NCBI GenBank assembly: GCA_030844895.1
Contig: CM061228.1
Location: 135,575,068 to 135,639,067 of the forward strand
DNA length: 64,000 nt
Reading direction: 5' to 3'
Source: Ambrosia x helenae
Lineage: Eukaryota; Streptophyta; Magnoliopsida; Asterales; Asteraceae
Under the pieces are notes generated by a model. It was not told the DNA's origin. It did no database searches and saw only the letters and a program-made list of their open reading frames with translations. The position numbers and the translations under genes were made by a program. Positions 23,081 through 33,477 of the stretch are shown here, piece by piece. Positions within the stretch are counted from its first letter, which is position 1. Each line of letters opens with the position of its first letter.

Positions 23081-25837
23081 AAAAATTTATTAGAAGGGGC
23101 ACCTACATCTAGTTTTACTATTAATCTATACTATATTTAAGAATTTGTGAGGGGATTTTATGGTATCTAAAAGTTAACGACTTTTATTTAATTTAATGCA
23201 TAAGATACAACTCTAAAATAAAAAAAATAAAACTAAATTAATCTATAAACGTTAATTACACTTTAATCCATTCATCTTAGTCTCATCTTTATAATTCTGA
23301 ATAATTAGTTAGTAGTTATAATTTTTATCCCTACTTATAAAAAAACTAACTACCCCACTATTTTTAAACGACCATAACTTCTTTGTATGTTACATTTAAA
23401 AAAAATACACCATAAAAATGATCATTTTATTCTCTTTATTTTGCATATAATATTTTTATAGTTTTTTAAATAAAAAAAATTGATATGCTACGTGATTAAC
23501 AGTGTTATGGGGTGAGCAATAATTGACCTTTAACTGAAACCAAAATGAAAATGGATGAAACCGAACCAAAATCAATAACTAATGAATTAACTGACAACCT
23601 ATTAACCAAAAATTGGTTGTTGTTTTTTATTTACCTTCATTTTAACCAAAATGAACCAAACCATTCATATTTTCATATATTTCTAGCTTTTATACCTCCA
23701 ATTTGTGAATTTCATATTTTTATACATCCATTTCATGTATTTATGCATCAATTTCATTTATGTATTTATGCCTCAAGTTCATATTTTTCTATGAAAAAGT
23801 TTTAGCAAAATTTTGGTTTTGCTTATTAACAGAAATCAAACGAACCGAACAAATCTGACTTATTAAACCTAACCGATTAACCGAAAACCAATTGGTTAAT
23901 AAAATAGACTAAACGATGACTTTTGTTTCGGCTTCAATTGAAGATAATAACCGAACGATACACACCCTAGCAATGTTTGTATTTTCCGCTGCATTATATG
24001 GGCACTCTGCTATGATTAAATTAATTTATCTGCTTACTAAGAAGATGATTACATATATAAATTATCTCTCTCATATCCAGCATCACAGCTTTGCAAGAGA
24101 AAGATAATTATACCTAAAATTAGTTTTAATTTTTAAAATTTGTTGTCCGTCTACCTTCTATTTTAATGTAACTTGACAAGTTTTAGAAATTAAAAAAAAA
24201 TAAAAAAGTAAAACAAAAAATTAAAAGCAAAATCCTCTTTATTTATACAAGATTCAATGCACCGATGACCAATGTACTATCATTTAACCAATCCTTTTCA
24301 TCAATAATTATTTTCTAATCAACATATCATGTGACAATACATTGTACAATGATAATCATGCTATATATTACGACTTTGCCTAGATTGGCATTATGCGTTA
24401 CACACAATGAATAAAGAATTGTGTTTTGAGAGTATGAGTCATAAATAATATGGGCATCCTATCCTAACAGAAATGTGAAATGGGATTTGGGGTGGTGGGT
24501 TGGTTTGGGACTTGGGGAGGGTGGTTTAGTAAATGAGAGCATAAGAAATAAGAAACTATAATATTTAGTTAAATTATGGGTATAAGGATAGAGAATGAGA
24601 TGTGAATATTTTACATATTTACTTCTCCATCCAAATCTCCAACTCTTTCCCCATCTCCATAATTTAAAGCATCTATTATAGCAAATCTCTATATACAAAG
24701 ATCCATTATTGAGTCTCTATCCTAACCACCCTTCTTCGCCACAAACTCCTCTTTCTTCCGGTGTACTTAATATCCGGTCACAAAGACACCAAGAAACTTC
24801 ATTTATGTTCTCGCAGATCGTTGTCAAGTATGTAAAATTGTTACATTTGTTGTGTGTTAATTGTTTCAAATTTAAATTTAGTTTAGGCTTTGTTTTAAAA
24901 CTTGATTTCTAATCTGAATAGAGTTCAATGGGTGGTCCACGCAAACTTTTCGGCTCACCAGGGGCGTGGATTTATGTTCAGTAGATTAGGGTTATGTATT
25001 CAGAAAAGGGTGGCGGCACAGCTTGTTGACCGCCTACCTGCTATCAATTATGTAATTTGTTTCGTTGATATGAAAATGTTCTCCTTTCTATTGAAAAAAA
25101 AAAATTATGTAAAAAAAAAAAATCTGGTTAATCATGATTACATTTGGATGATTATACTGGATATTCCCTAATTTCTAAAAATACTGGATATTCCCTAATT
25201 TCTAAAATTATGTATTCATTTTTGTTGGGCTTACAATGGTTTAGTGCTAATTAGATGAACCCTTGTTTTGATAATGATGGAAATTAATAACTTGTGTTAT
25301 TAATTTGTTGATCATAGATCATATACACTTAATTTGTTAACCCTTAATTTGTGTTATGAAGGATGATCATAGATCATATATATGTCCCTGTACACTTAGC
25401 GTCTCTTGGGTAGAATGGGAAGGAGAAGATGAGAAAAAAAAAAGGTCATCACACAAGAGGACTATAGGGAAGAAGTCTGGTGACCAACCAAAATATAGAG
25501 GCAAAAAGGTGGAAGGAAATAGAAAGGAAGAGGAAAAACAAGTTAAAAACTCACTCTCTAGAAGCATTCACATCTTAGAGCACTTACGTTCCATCCACCA
25601 AATGTATGTGAGCGTGTCTACCAAATTATATGGGTGAGTTTAAGCGGTTGTGAGTGAAGGAAAGAGAAAATATTTGGTGGAAGCACTGTTCCACCCTAAA
25701 TATGAAAAGCTATTGTTCAAACCACAAAATTTAAGAAAACTTTTTAAAAATGCATCTATCCCATTTAACCATATATTTTTAAGAACAACTAAAGTGAGTT
25801 CTTATATTTAAGAAATATTGAAGCAAAACCTTATATT
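23081..25837. other. intergenic, no supported gene
   Basis: Mostly AT-rich. A Helitron-like 5' word (TCTATACTATATTTAAGAAT) lies at about 23126 but has no matching 3' end. Short open frames at 23545, 24709 and 24902 have no family features. 25560-25680 and 24460-24720 contain GGTGG/CTCC runs that suggest repeat debris. Confidence 0.4.
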
Positions 25838-25847
25838 TTTATCGATA

Positions 25848-27122
25848 GAGTAAATTACCAAAACCATCCCTGAGGTTTGGGCCTATATGTCTGTCCAATC
25901 CAATCTTTTAAAAATTGTTTGAACACTCTCTGATCTTTTAGAAAATAGGTCACAACAGTCCAACCACTTAACCCAGTTAAATTTTCTCAGTTAAGTCAGG
26001 GGCGTTTTCGTCAAATCAGGGGCAACGTTACCTTCTTCCCCAATTGTCTTCTTCCCTAATCATACCCGCCACCCACCACCATCTTCAACCTTTCACCACC
26101 ACCACCACCATAAACAACTCATGATCTTTAAATAAATCGAAAGAACAAACCGTTTATTTGAATCTTCTCTATACAGTATGAGATAATAAAATAATACTGT
26201 AATAATAATAAGCAGTAGCTCAGAAAGAACCTTATAGAACTTTTCATCAATCTACTACCATGGCAACTGTAAGTCCGACCATTTTTTTTTTCATCATTGC
26301 CAACTTTTTTAAAAAAATAACAGACAAAATGGATAGAAAACCGGGTCACCAACTGAAACAAAAAGGAATGAAATAATTACAAATACGCAATAGTGCATAT
26401 GCTCTGCTTGAATGCAGATCTCGATGAAAGTTAATTTTTCAATTGATTGAAGCCATATTAAAAGATCACCACGACGTTCTAATCAAAGAAAACACCAAAA
26501 CTAAAGATTTTATAATCGAAGCCCTAAAAACTGCCACATCAGTCCAGGAGCTCCTTCAGGCGACTACGATAGCGAATGCGAGGCTTCGGAAGCTTGATGT
26601 GTTTGATTCCGTTAGTATTACGCTTGATTTTGGTCCCCCTGAGTTGCCTGGGACTTCTAATGTGGTTGTTCAAGTTGTGGAGTGCAAAAACCCTCTCACT
26701 GGTGATGTTGGTGTTTTTACGAAGCTCGATTTAGTTTTTGATTTATTTGAGTTTTGATTCGATGTTTAATTATGATGATAGGTATATTGTGTGATGTTTT
26801 TGATGATAGGTTTGATTGTAGATGTGAATGTGTTAGGTTTAGGTTGAGAGATTGCCAGGGATTAGGTGTGGTGGTGAAATGCGGAGAAGATGGTGGGTGG
26901 TGGGTCTGATAGATTGGAGAAGAAGACAATGGGGGAAGATGGATTTATACATGACTGGACGAAGATGCCCCTGACTTAACTGAGAAAAATTAACTGGGTT
27001 AAGTGGTTGGACTGTTTTGCCCTATTTTCTGAAAGATCAGGGAGTTTTCAAGCAATTTTTAAAAGATTGGACTGGACATGCATATTGGCCCAAACCTCAT
27101 AGACTGTTTTGGTAATTTACTC
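25848..27122. mobile_element. Pack-MULE-like element carrying a SAM50/TOB55 fragment
   Basis: Inverted arms of about 200 bp begin GAGTAAATTACCAAAAC at both ends, and a perfect 10-bp direct repeat TTTATCGATA flanks the element (25838-25847, 27123-27132). Arms keep paired landmarks such as GATTGGACTGGAC, GTGGTTGGACTG, TAACTGGGTTAA and GACTTAACTGAG. There is no transposase. The interior holds a coding fragment of a host gene (26443-26733). MULE structure plus captured host sequence defines a Pack-MULE; activity is unknown. TIR words are shared with the element at 27940-28878. Confidence 0.88.
26443..26733 (+). pseudogene. captured fragment of SAM50/TOB55 (mitochondrial outer-membrane beta-barrel assembly)
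   Basis: SAM50/TOB55 is the Omp85-family channel that inserts beta-barrel proteins into the mitochondrial outer membrane. The ~95 residues read here match, from memory of plant SAM50, its N-terminal POTRA region. The order is an ENTKTKDFIIEA-like stretch, TSVQELLQA, ANARLRKLDVFDSVSITLD, GPPELPGTSNVVVQVVE and KNPLTGDVGVFTK. About four residues expected between IIEA and LKTAT seem to be missing. The frame runs 24 bases past the homology into element sequence and stops at 26757. No barrel domain is present, so no SAM50 function is expected. It could be transcribed as a chimeric RNA. Confidence 0.82.
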
Positions 27123-28230
27123 TTTATCGATAAGGAATGGGACGTAGGAGTATTTTTATAAAAAATGAGAAATAAATTTATGAAATGATGATCCTTAGTT
27201 AAATTATATGAATACAGATAAAGAATGGGATATGAATGCTTACACATAAGAATTATATAAAAAGTACAAGCTTTTATCCCGGGAGTGTCCCGGGGTTGAA
27301 AAATATAACCATTCTAATAATACTAATACTAATAGTAATAATTATTACTCTTGTAATTAAATAAATAAAAAAATAACCTTGCTATAAGGTGATACCATGT
27401 GTTGCAGTGTTGCGCGATTATTTCTCCTAGCTTCTTTTGATGAAGTATAACTATGCATCTTTAGAAGAGTAAAATTCCAATGATAGCATAACGATTGGGC
27501 TGAATTTTAACATCATAGATAAGAACCTGGTTTAAAGGAAAAAAACATGATTAATGAATAACCTGAACACTATGTGTTTTTTTTCCTGTATGAACGAAAC
27601 CCCATAAAAAATAGTCGTTTTTTCTCCGTTTTTTATATAGCACTATGGTACTCGTTAGAAAGATAATAAAACGCTCGTTAATTTGGTGTAATTTTTTTCT
27701 TTAAAAAATCTCGTATATAAAAGATATTAACATTTAAAAATTATGGGAGGAAACATAAGAGAGAAAAAATTTAATTTTGTTTTTAAATTCTTTTTTTTCT
27801 AAAATAACTCAATTTAATTTTAGAAGATTAAGTTTTATATTATTATTTGTTTTTTTTTTAATTTGCCACATGACATGACATATGTCACACTCAAGGAGAA
27901 GAATGCCTCTTGAATGTCATGTCATTATCTTTTGGTCAGTTTGGCCCAAAATGCTTGTTTGGTCAGTTATCTTTTTTTTTGTGTCAAAAGCACCTCACAG
28001 ATCGAAAATTGCCAAAATGGCCCATATTTAACAAAGTTTTTAACTGAGTATGGAAAGAGGGATTGAGCTAGAGAGAGAAGGAGACCTTCGGTCTCCACCG
28101 CCCTCGGCGGTTCTCCGGCGGCCGGCCGGTCAACTCAACCCAACCCAAACAACACCCCTTCACTGATCTGATTATTATAATAATAAAACGTAATAAAAAC
28201 ATAAAGGATGAGGGTTAATTGATTGCGTAC

Positions 28231-28434
28231 TTTAGGGCCTCTGAGAGAAGATAATATAAAGTATAAAAGCTGTTCGCCTAATTTAGGGTTAGAGTGACGG
28301 AAATTGCCGACACGAGGAGTAGCGTTATTAGCTCCGACACCGATTATTGACGGATCAAGCCCTAATAATAAACAATTGGTGTACATCGCACTCTCTAGCT
28401 CTGTTTCTCTCTCCTTTTCTCGGTTCATCTTCAT
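28231..28434 (-). pseudogene. captured first exon of AUG6/HAUS6 (augmin subunit 6)
   Basis: Augmin recruits gamma-tubulin to existing microtubules to nucleate branches, and subunit 6 is one of eight. From ATG 28434 or 28428 on minus, about 65 codons read MNREKERE.., then ESAMYTNCLLLGLDPSIIG, NATPRVGNFRHSNPK and LGEQLLYFILSSLRGP. This matches the conserved N terminus of plant AUG6 as I remember it. Right after the last conserved residue comes a GTACGC donor-like site, and intron-like sequence follows, as expected if genomic DNA (exon 1, 5' UTR, start of intron 1) was captured. The rest of the ~700-residue protein is absent. Non-functional as augmin. Confidence 0.85.
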
Positions 28435-28450
28435 TAACCATAAGCTATTA

Positions 28451-28588
28451 CTCTCTCTCTCTCTCTCTCTCTCTGTAAATGTAGATATATAGATAGATGT
28501 GTGTATATATATATATGCACACAATCTTTCTCTATCTCTCTATAAATCTACAGGCTTCTCATCTCTCTCTCTCTCTCTCTCTCTCTAG
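28451..28588 (+). repeat. (CT)n and (TA)n microsatellites
   Basis: CT runs at about 28451-28474 and 28565-28588, with a TA run between. They belong to the captured 5' UTR-like part of the MULE. Confidence 0.9.
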
Positions 28589-28921
28589 TTAGGTGTGTGT
28601 GTGTGTGTTTGGGCAGACAATGGTTTTTGGAGGTGGTGGCAGAGCAAATAATAGGTTTGGGGGTTTTTATATGGAGAAGATGAAGTTCCGAGTGAAAGGA
28701 CGAAATTACCCCTCAGACTTAACTGACTTTCCATACTCAGTTAAAAACTTTGTTAAATATGGGTCATTTTGGCAATTTTCGATCTGTGAGGGGTGCTTTT
28801 GGCACAAAAAAAAAAAAAGATAACTGACCAAACAAGCATTTTGGGCCAAACCTGAGGGGCCATTTTGGCAATTTACTCTATATATAGATATAGATTTGAA
28901 AGAGTATAATGAGGCTAATTA

Positions 28922-29803
28922 TAACTCCTAATTATAATGAAGATAACTAGAATAATACTTACGTAACTACAAAGTTAATCCTTTACCCAAACCGTAATGG
29001 TAACCCGAAAGATTGTTATTGTGAGTAGTGTGTGTGTTATGTGTGTGAGAACAAGGGATTTAAGTGGTTCGGTCGTTAATGACCTACGTCCACTGGAAGT
29101 ACACCGGAATATTATTACTAACAAGAGGAGATTACAAATTGAGAGTATTGTAGTTATGGCTATTTTTCTGAATGAATACAAGGGTTGTATCTGATCCTAT
29201 TTATAGGCCTAATAGTGGGCTGCATGGGGAGGCCCACAGGTGACTCCATTGGCTTGGGCCCAACCAAGGCCCAAATCCATGGTCTTCCTGGAAATGGCGG
29301 GAAAAGGCGGATTACTGTTGATGACTTCACGCTACAGTGTGGTCGTTGTTGTAGCTGGACACGTGGCGGATTTCTGATGGTGTATAGTAACATCGTACTT
29401 GCTACAGTGTTCAGGCTATCTCTGCCGTCTGACGTGATGTCTGACCGTGGGCGAGGTAATGCCTGCTGGTCACTGTTCATGACAGCGTGCACAGTGTAGC
29501 CGTTCACCTTTTGTACTATCTGCCACATGTCCTTCTCTTGTTGGTGCGTGCTCTGACATGGATCTTTATGAATCTTCCTTTTGTCATTCCTTGTACTTCG
29601 TATGAGAGGTGCTAAGGGAAGATTCCGCGCGTGGTTACACGCGCGTATCAGGTATTGTCTGTTGCTTATCATCCGTCTTGGCGCGCGAGGCATGCTGATT
29701 GTCTGCCCCGCGCGGGTGCGTTTCAGCGCCGTGACCTGGCGCAGGGTTATTGCTTCTTGGGGATAGGGACACCCTTCAGATTAGGCTCCCTATCCCTTCA
29801 TAT
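28922..29803 (+). repeat. probable solo LTR, relative of 15000-16872
   Basis: Carries, in the same order, the words listed for 15000-16872, including GTGGTTCGGTCGTTAATGACC, GAGATTACAAA, TATTTATAGGCC and a CCCTATCCCTTCA end. It is not interrupted. Open frames within it (for example 29160-29693 minus) lack any family feature and I treat them as chance. Confidence 0.5.
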
Positions 29804-31844
29804 TTTATCTAATCACTACTAATATTGAAGTATATTGTCTTATAACTCCTGATTATAATCCCAAAAGGCCCTAAAATAACATCTGTTGAATACATAATAG
29901 CACGCAGCTAGCACATAAGTGCCAGGAGAGCTACTTAGCGCAAGTCTGCAGTTGCGCACCAGTAGTCATTAACATGCCTTTTGCAAAACTTCTAAGTCAA
30001 GATGCACATTCCCACTAATGCGCAAGACCAGGGAGACAAATAGTACAAAAGACAATCTTATACGAACCAATCAAAGCTAAAGGGCATGTGGCAAGAAGAT
30101 TCTAACGGCTCAATAACGTGGGAATAACGTGTGGCCAATTAGAGCATGATAGCACTGGTAGCAAGTAACATCCCACGATCGTGCTGGGAACAGAGGGGAC
30201 AACAAATACAATGACAACGCTGCTTAACCACTCAGATTGCAAGGAGCCACGTGATCAGAAACCTCCATTAACGGTCAGCACCAGATGAGACAATAGTACA
30301 AAGGAAAGGACAGCCAACCAATCAGAGGTCTTGAACGTGTGACCAAGCCCATAGTGTCACCTCTCCGCAACAGAACACTCACCAACAAGATCATGCTATG
30401 TGGCGTAGGTTAAGGCGGTATCTCGTTCCTCTTTCTTATTGATCAACAAATTTATTTGTCCTATACTAATATTGGGTTGTGGTAGTGGATGTACCCCTAA
30501 CCGGGCCTAAGCCCACTTTAGGTTAGGGGTTGATGATGGCAGCCCATGTGAGTTTATCTAAGGTTTCTCCTTGACCGACACATTGAAATTATCTCTAATA
30601 TACATGCTCAGTGCGCGACCACCATTTTTGTGTCTTTAAACAAGAAACAATTCTTAGCAGTCACCTCTCTACTCTGAATACTTTCTTTTCAGGTCATAAT
30701 CACTATCATAACCTAGACGTTTAGCGAATGATAAACCATATGGAATCATCAGACTAGCTATTCTTAACCGAAGGTTAGACTAGTGTTTCTTCAAATATAT
30801 TCCATCATAATAGGTAATAGGTACTAATTCATAAAACATAACTTTAAATAAACGACATAATTGCATATTTGATGGTTTAAAAAATATTTTTTTAATAAGA
30901 ACAAGAAGAGAATCTCCCCCTCGGCCCTCACTTCATTTTGGTCTTCGTCAATGAGCATCAACGATTATGAGCAATGGGGCAAGGCAGGGGACAATGTGGG
31001 TGGGGTGGGTGCGACAGGTGCACTTGTGGGGTGAGGCTTTGGCGAATATACAATTTAATTTATGCAAAAAATTTTGTTCAAATTTCTAAATAAATAAAAC
31101 TCTTGAAATTTGGATAGTTCCCATTCAATTATGCTTGTACAAAAGTGTGACTTATAATTGTATAGCGAACCAAATATAATTATGTCTCGACCAGGTATTG
31201 GAGATCATGATCTAGAGTGTAACTTCAAAAGAATAGGTAGAGAAATTAGATTGAGTGTCACTAGGCCCCAATTATAATTTATCCATAACTTTTTGAAAAC
31301 ATTGAAATAAGAACAAACGTGCATAAATAAATAATGGACTTAAACAATAACCGACACATTTTCGACTTGTTCTTTGTTATGTATTAAACATCACTGGCAT
31401 AAAAATATGTGTTAAAGAAATACACCCATATAATCCGTTTTGTTTGTAGCTATGGATGACAATGGGACATGTATTGGTAGTGGTAACCTCAATCCTATGT
31501 TCTTTGTTAGTTTCCTAAAAATATCCGTTGAGAATATATTTATAAATTCGGGTTCTTGACTATTACAATGAATAAAATATGATAACTTACATATATATGA
31601 TGATCACAATAAAAGTTTTAAATATAAAAATGTAAAATTCATAATAATATAAATATCAAAGAAATAAGTTAATACTTCGTATCATAAAAAATATTATCCT
31701 AATACATTAAAAAATCATTTTTCACATAATAGAACTATTAGCAAACCCTACTAGGCTACTAGACTATGATGAAGAATAAAATAAAAATAAAAATCCAGGT
31801 ATATGTTATTGGGTTATCAGGTTTGGTATCACATAATCTCATAC
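29804..31844. other. intergenic, no gene seen
   Basis: 29880-30600 is moderately GC-rich and has the feel of another decayed LTR or internal retrotransposon region (ACCAATCA, CACGTGATCAG and repeated TAGTACAAA words), but no ends are definable. The rest is AT-rich. Confidence 0.4.
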
Positions 31845-32308
31845 TCTCGCTTGGTCTCTTCTTTCGATTCGTTTTATTCACTGATCTGGAACTTAGCACT
31901 TGTTTTCTTATTGATTCCAGGGCGGTGGCGTTCTTGAATGAAGTCTATCCGAACCGAATTAGCACTTATTAGATCAGGCGAGGCCTCTCTAGCAGAGCTG
32001 GGCGTCGGGGCCCTTGCTTTACTAGCAATTGGCACATAGGGGAGTGGTTGCTTGGCTTTCTCGGCTTGGTATCCTGCACCTCGCGTTCATGATATCTATA
32101 TTCAACTGTGCCTCGTACACACAGTCGAAGCATGCCCGCCCAGTGTGCTTCCTTCGCGACATGCTCTGGTCCGGGTGTTTTCCAATGGTCTTCTAGCGTT
32201 AGAAGAAGTCGTGTCTGTCTCGGACATCTGCAACACCCTTCCCGCTTTACATTTTTTAATCTGGTGTGAAGGAAAAGACTGACCCCTTCGGTGACTTTCG
32301 CGGTCGCC

Positions 32309-32383
32309 CTCACTGAACCAACTTGAATCTGAACTACGATTCAGATCAAGTCTTACCGAAATCGGATTTCTTTTTCATGCCAT
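32309..32383 (-). pseudogene. rps3: mitochondrial rps3 exon 1, nuclear pseudogene copy
   Basis: Reading minus from ATG at 32383, the 75 bases follow plant mitochondrial rps3 exon 1 as I know it: small-subunit protein S3, start MARKGNPISVRL, then NRSSDSSWFSE. The third codon is TGA instead of CGA, and a Gly codon has become Arg. Both are C-to-T/G-to-A changes typical of methylated nuclear DNA. The sequence after the exon should be the group II intron. Confidence 0.8.
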
Positions 32384-32394
32384 ATGCGCTTAGA

Positions 32395-32655
32395 CTTTAC
32401 TTTTTCCCTTTTTGATTCCCGCTCCAATATTAGTTTTCGAAGATCTTCGTATCCGTGTAGAAGAAAACTCTCCAAATTGTTGACTTCCTTCGGTGATCTT
32501 ACAAAAAACAGGATTCCATAATCAATTCATATGGAGCAATTAAGGAATTCCGGTAAAATAGTAGAAGATGTGATCCAATTTTCCTGTTCAAAAGAAGATG
32601 TCTCTTCTTCTTCATTCTCAACAGGAATGCATCAACAAAACTTCCCTTCCTGAAC
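32395..32655 (-). pseudogene. rps19: mitochondrial rps19 remnant, nuclear pseudogene copy
   Basis: On minus, pieces of ribosomal protein S19 are legible in order: KGSFVDAFLLRMKKKR near the start, a NRKI stretch, then RRSSKTNIGAG near the C terminus. They are in different frames because of several indels. It lies immediately upstream of the rps3 piece, as in plant mitochondrial genomes. Not functional. Confidence 0.75.
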
Positions 32656-32826
32656 TTAGAATTTCTTCGCTTCGATTCCTCCCCTACTTCAATGAAAGCT
32701 AGCTCCTACTTCTACTTCTACTCCTACTCCTCCTTCATCGCCGTTGGTCCTTTTTTTTATATTGTATAGTGAGAAAACTCACCCCTGCCTTTAGACGAGA
32801 TCTTATATATGATTCTCGTAACCCCT

Positions 32827-32942
32827 AGGAGCCTCTTTCCCCTCTGCCCAGCTCCTCGAAAACAACGTTCGACTTGCATGTATTAAGCATATAACTAGCA
32901 TTCCTATTAAGTCAGGATCAAACTCTTCTTTTGACTATGATT
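32827..32942 (-). pseudogene. rrn18: 5' fragment of mitochondrial small-subunit rRNA (rrn18)
   Basis: Minus-strand reading gives AAGAGTTTGATCCTG near the start, then GCTAGTTATATGCTTAATAC, ATGCAAGTCGAACG and TTGTTTTCGAGGAGCTGGGC. This is the 5' end of bacterial-type 16S rRNA in its plant-mitochondrial version. Homology stops near 32827, after GAGGCTCCTAG. Only ~115 nt of a ~1.9-kb gene are present. Confidence 0.85.
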
Positions 32943-33147
32943 TGACCCTACAAGAATTTTCAAACAAACTTCATATCCAAATACCCGTCCTAAATATTTC
33001 AATCATATCATTTAAGTCTGTGTTCGATTGCCATCCCTATCCCTATCCAATAACCAAGTTTGTGGCATGACATGTTCCATTACACCCCAAAAGAAAAACC
33101 AAGTTTCATGTTAAAAGAAAAAGGTAAGACCAGATTAGCCATATGTT

Positions 33148-33148
33148 A

Positions 33149-33228
<80 letters not shown>
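33148..33228 (+). repeat. (AAT)n microsatellite
   Basis: About 26 perfect AAT units, 250 bp upstream of the J-domain gene start. Likely length-polymorphic. Confidence 0.95.
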
Positions 33229-33232
<4 letters not shown>

Positions 33233-33477
33233 GCAAAACAATTATGCATATCATCCATGATCAACATCATATGAAAAAAGCAATCTTTATGATATGTCAC
33301 TGTTCCCAGGCATGTTAAAACATCAATCATTCCTTTCTTCCCTATGGTCCCATCTCTTTACCCTAAACCCTTTCCATTACCTAATCCACACACACACTCT
33401 CACACACACACACACACACTCACACACACATTATCTTTCTCCGTCTATTCTCCGGTCACCGGAGCAACACCTACACA

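Larger units (their letters stand above)
27940..28878. mobile_element. Pack-MULE-like element carrying an AUG6 fragment
   Basis: Arms ~27940-28060 and ~28725-28878 are inverted copies sharing TTTGGCCCAAAATGCTTG, GATCGAAAATTGCCAAAATG and TTTTTAACTGAGTATGGAAAG. The right end finishes ..GCAATTTACTC, the same terminal word as the Pack-MULE at 25848. The left end lacks the outermost ~25 bases, so no target duplication is visible. Between the arms lie UTR-like CT microsatellites and the first exon of a host gene on the minus strand. Confidence 0.8.
27267..28894 (-). mobile_element. non-autonomous Helitron E, interrupted by a Pack-MULE
   Basis: Same family as Helitron D: the minus-strand 3' hairpin CCCGGG-(5 nt)-CCCGGG and the body words are almost identical. 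The terminal CTAG has become CAAG on the plus strand. The minus-strand 5' end lies in TATATATAGATATAGAT near 28894. The MULE-type element at 27940-28878 sits just inside this 5' end. Confidence 0.8.
31845..32942 (-). other. nuclear copy of mitochondrial DNA (NUMT), chimeric
   Basis: Base composition changes abruptly, and at least three mitochondrial gene pieces are readable on minus: the 5' end of rrn18 (32827-32942), rps19 (32395-32655) and rps3 exon 1 (32309-32383). 31,845-32,308 would be the rps3 group II intron and flanking mitochondrial DNA by position. rps19-rps3 order is normal for plant mitochondria, whereas an rrn18 5' end directly beside rps19 suggests joining of separate pieces, or a rearranged mitochondrial source. 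Decay is evident (stops, indels). Confidence 0.8.

Noticed and set aside
29160..29693. 177-codon minus-strand frame.
   Set aside because: Lies in a GC-rich LTR-like segment, has no family features, and the related segment at 15000-16872 does not preserve the frame.
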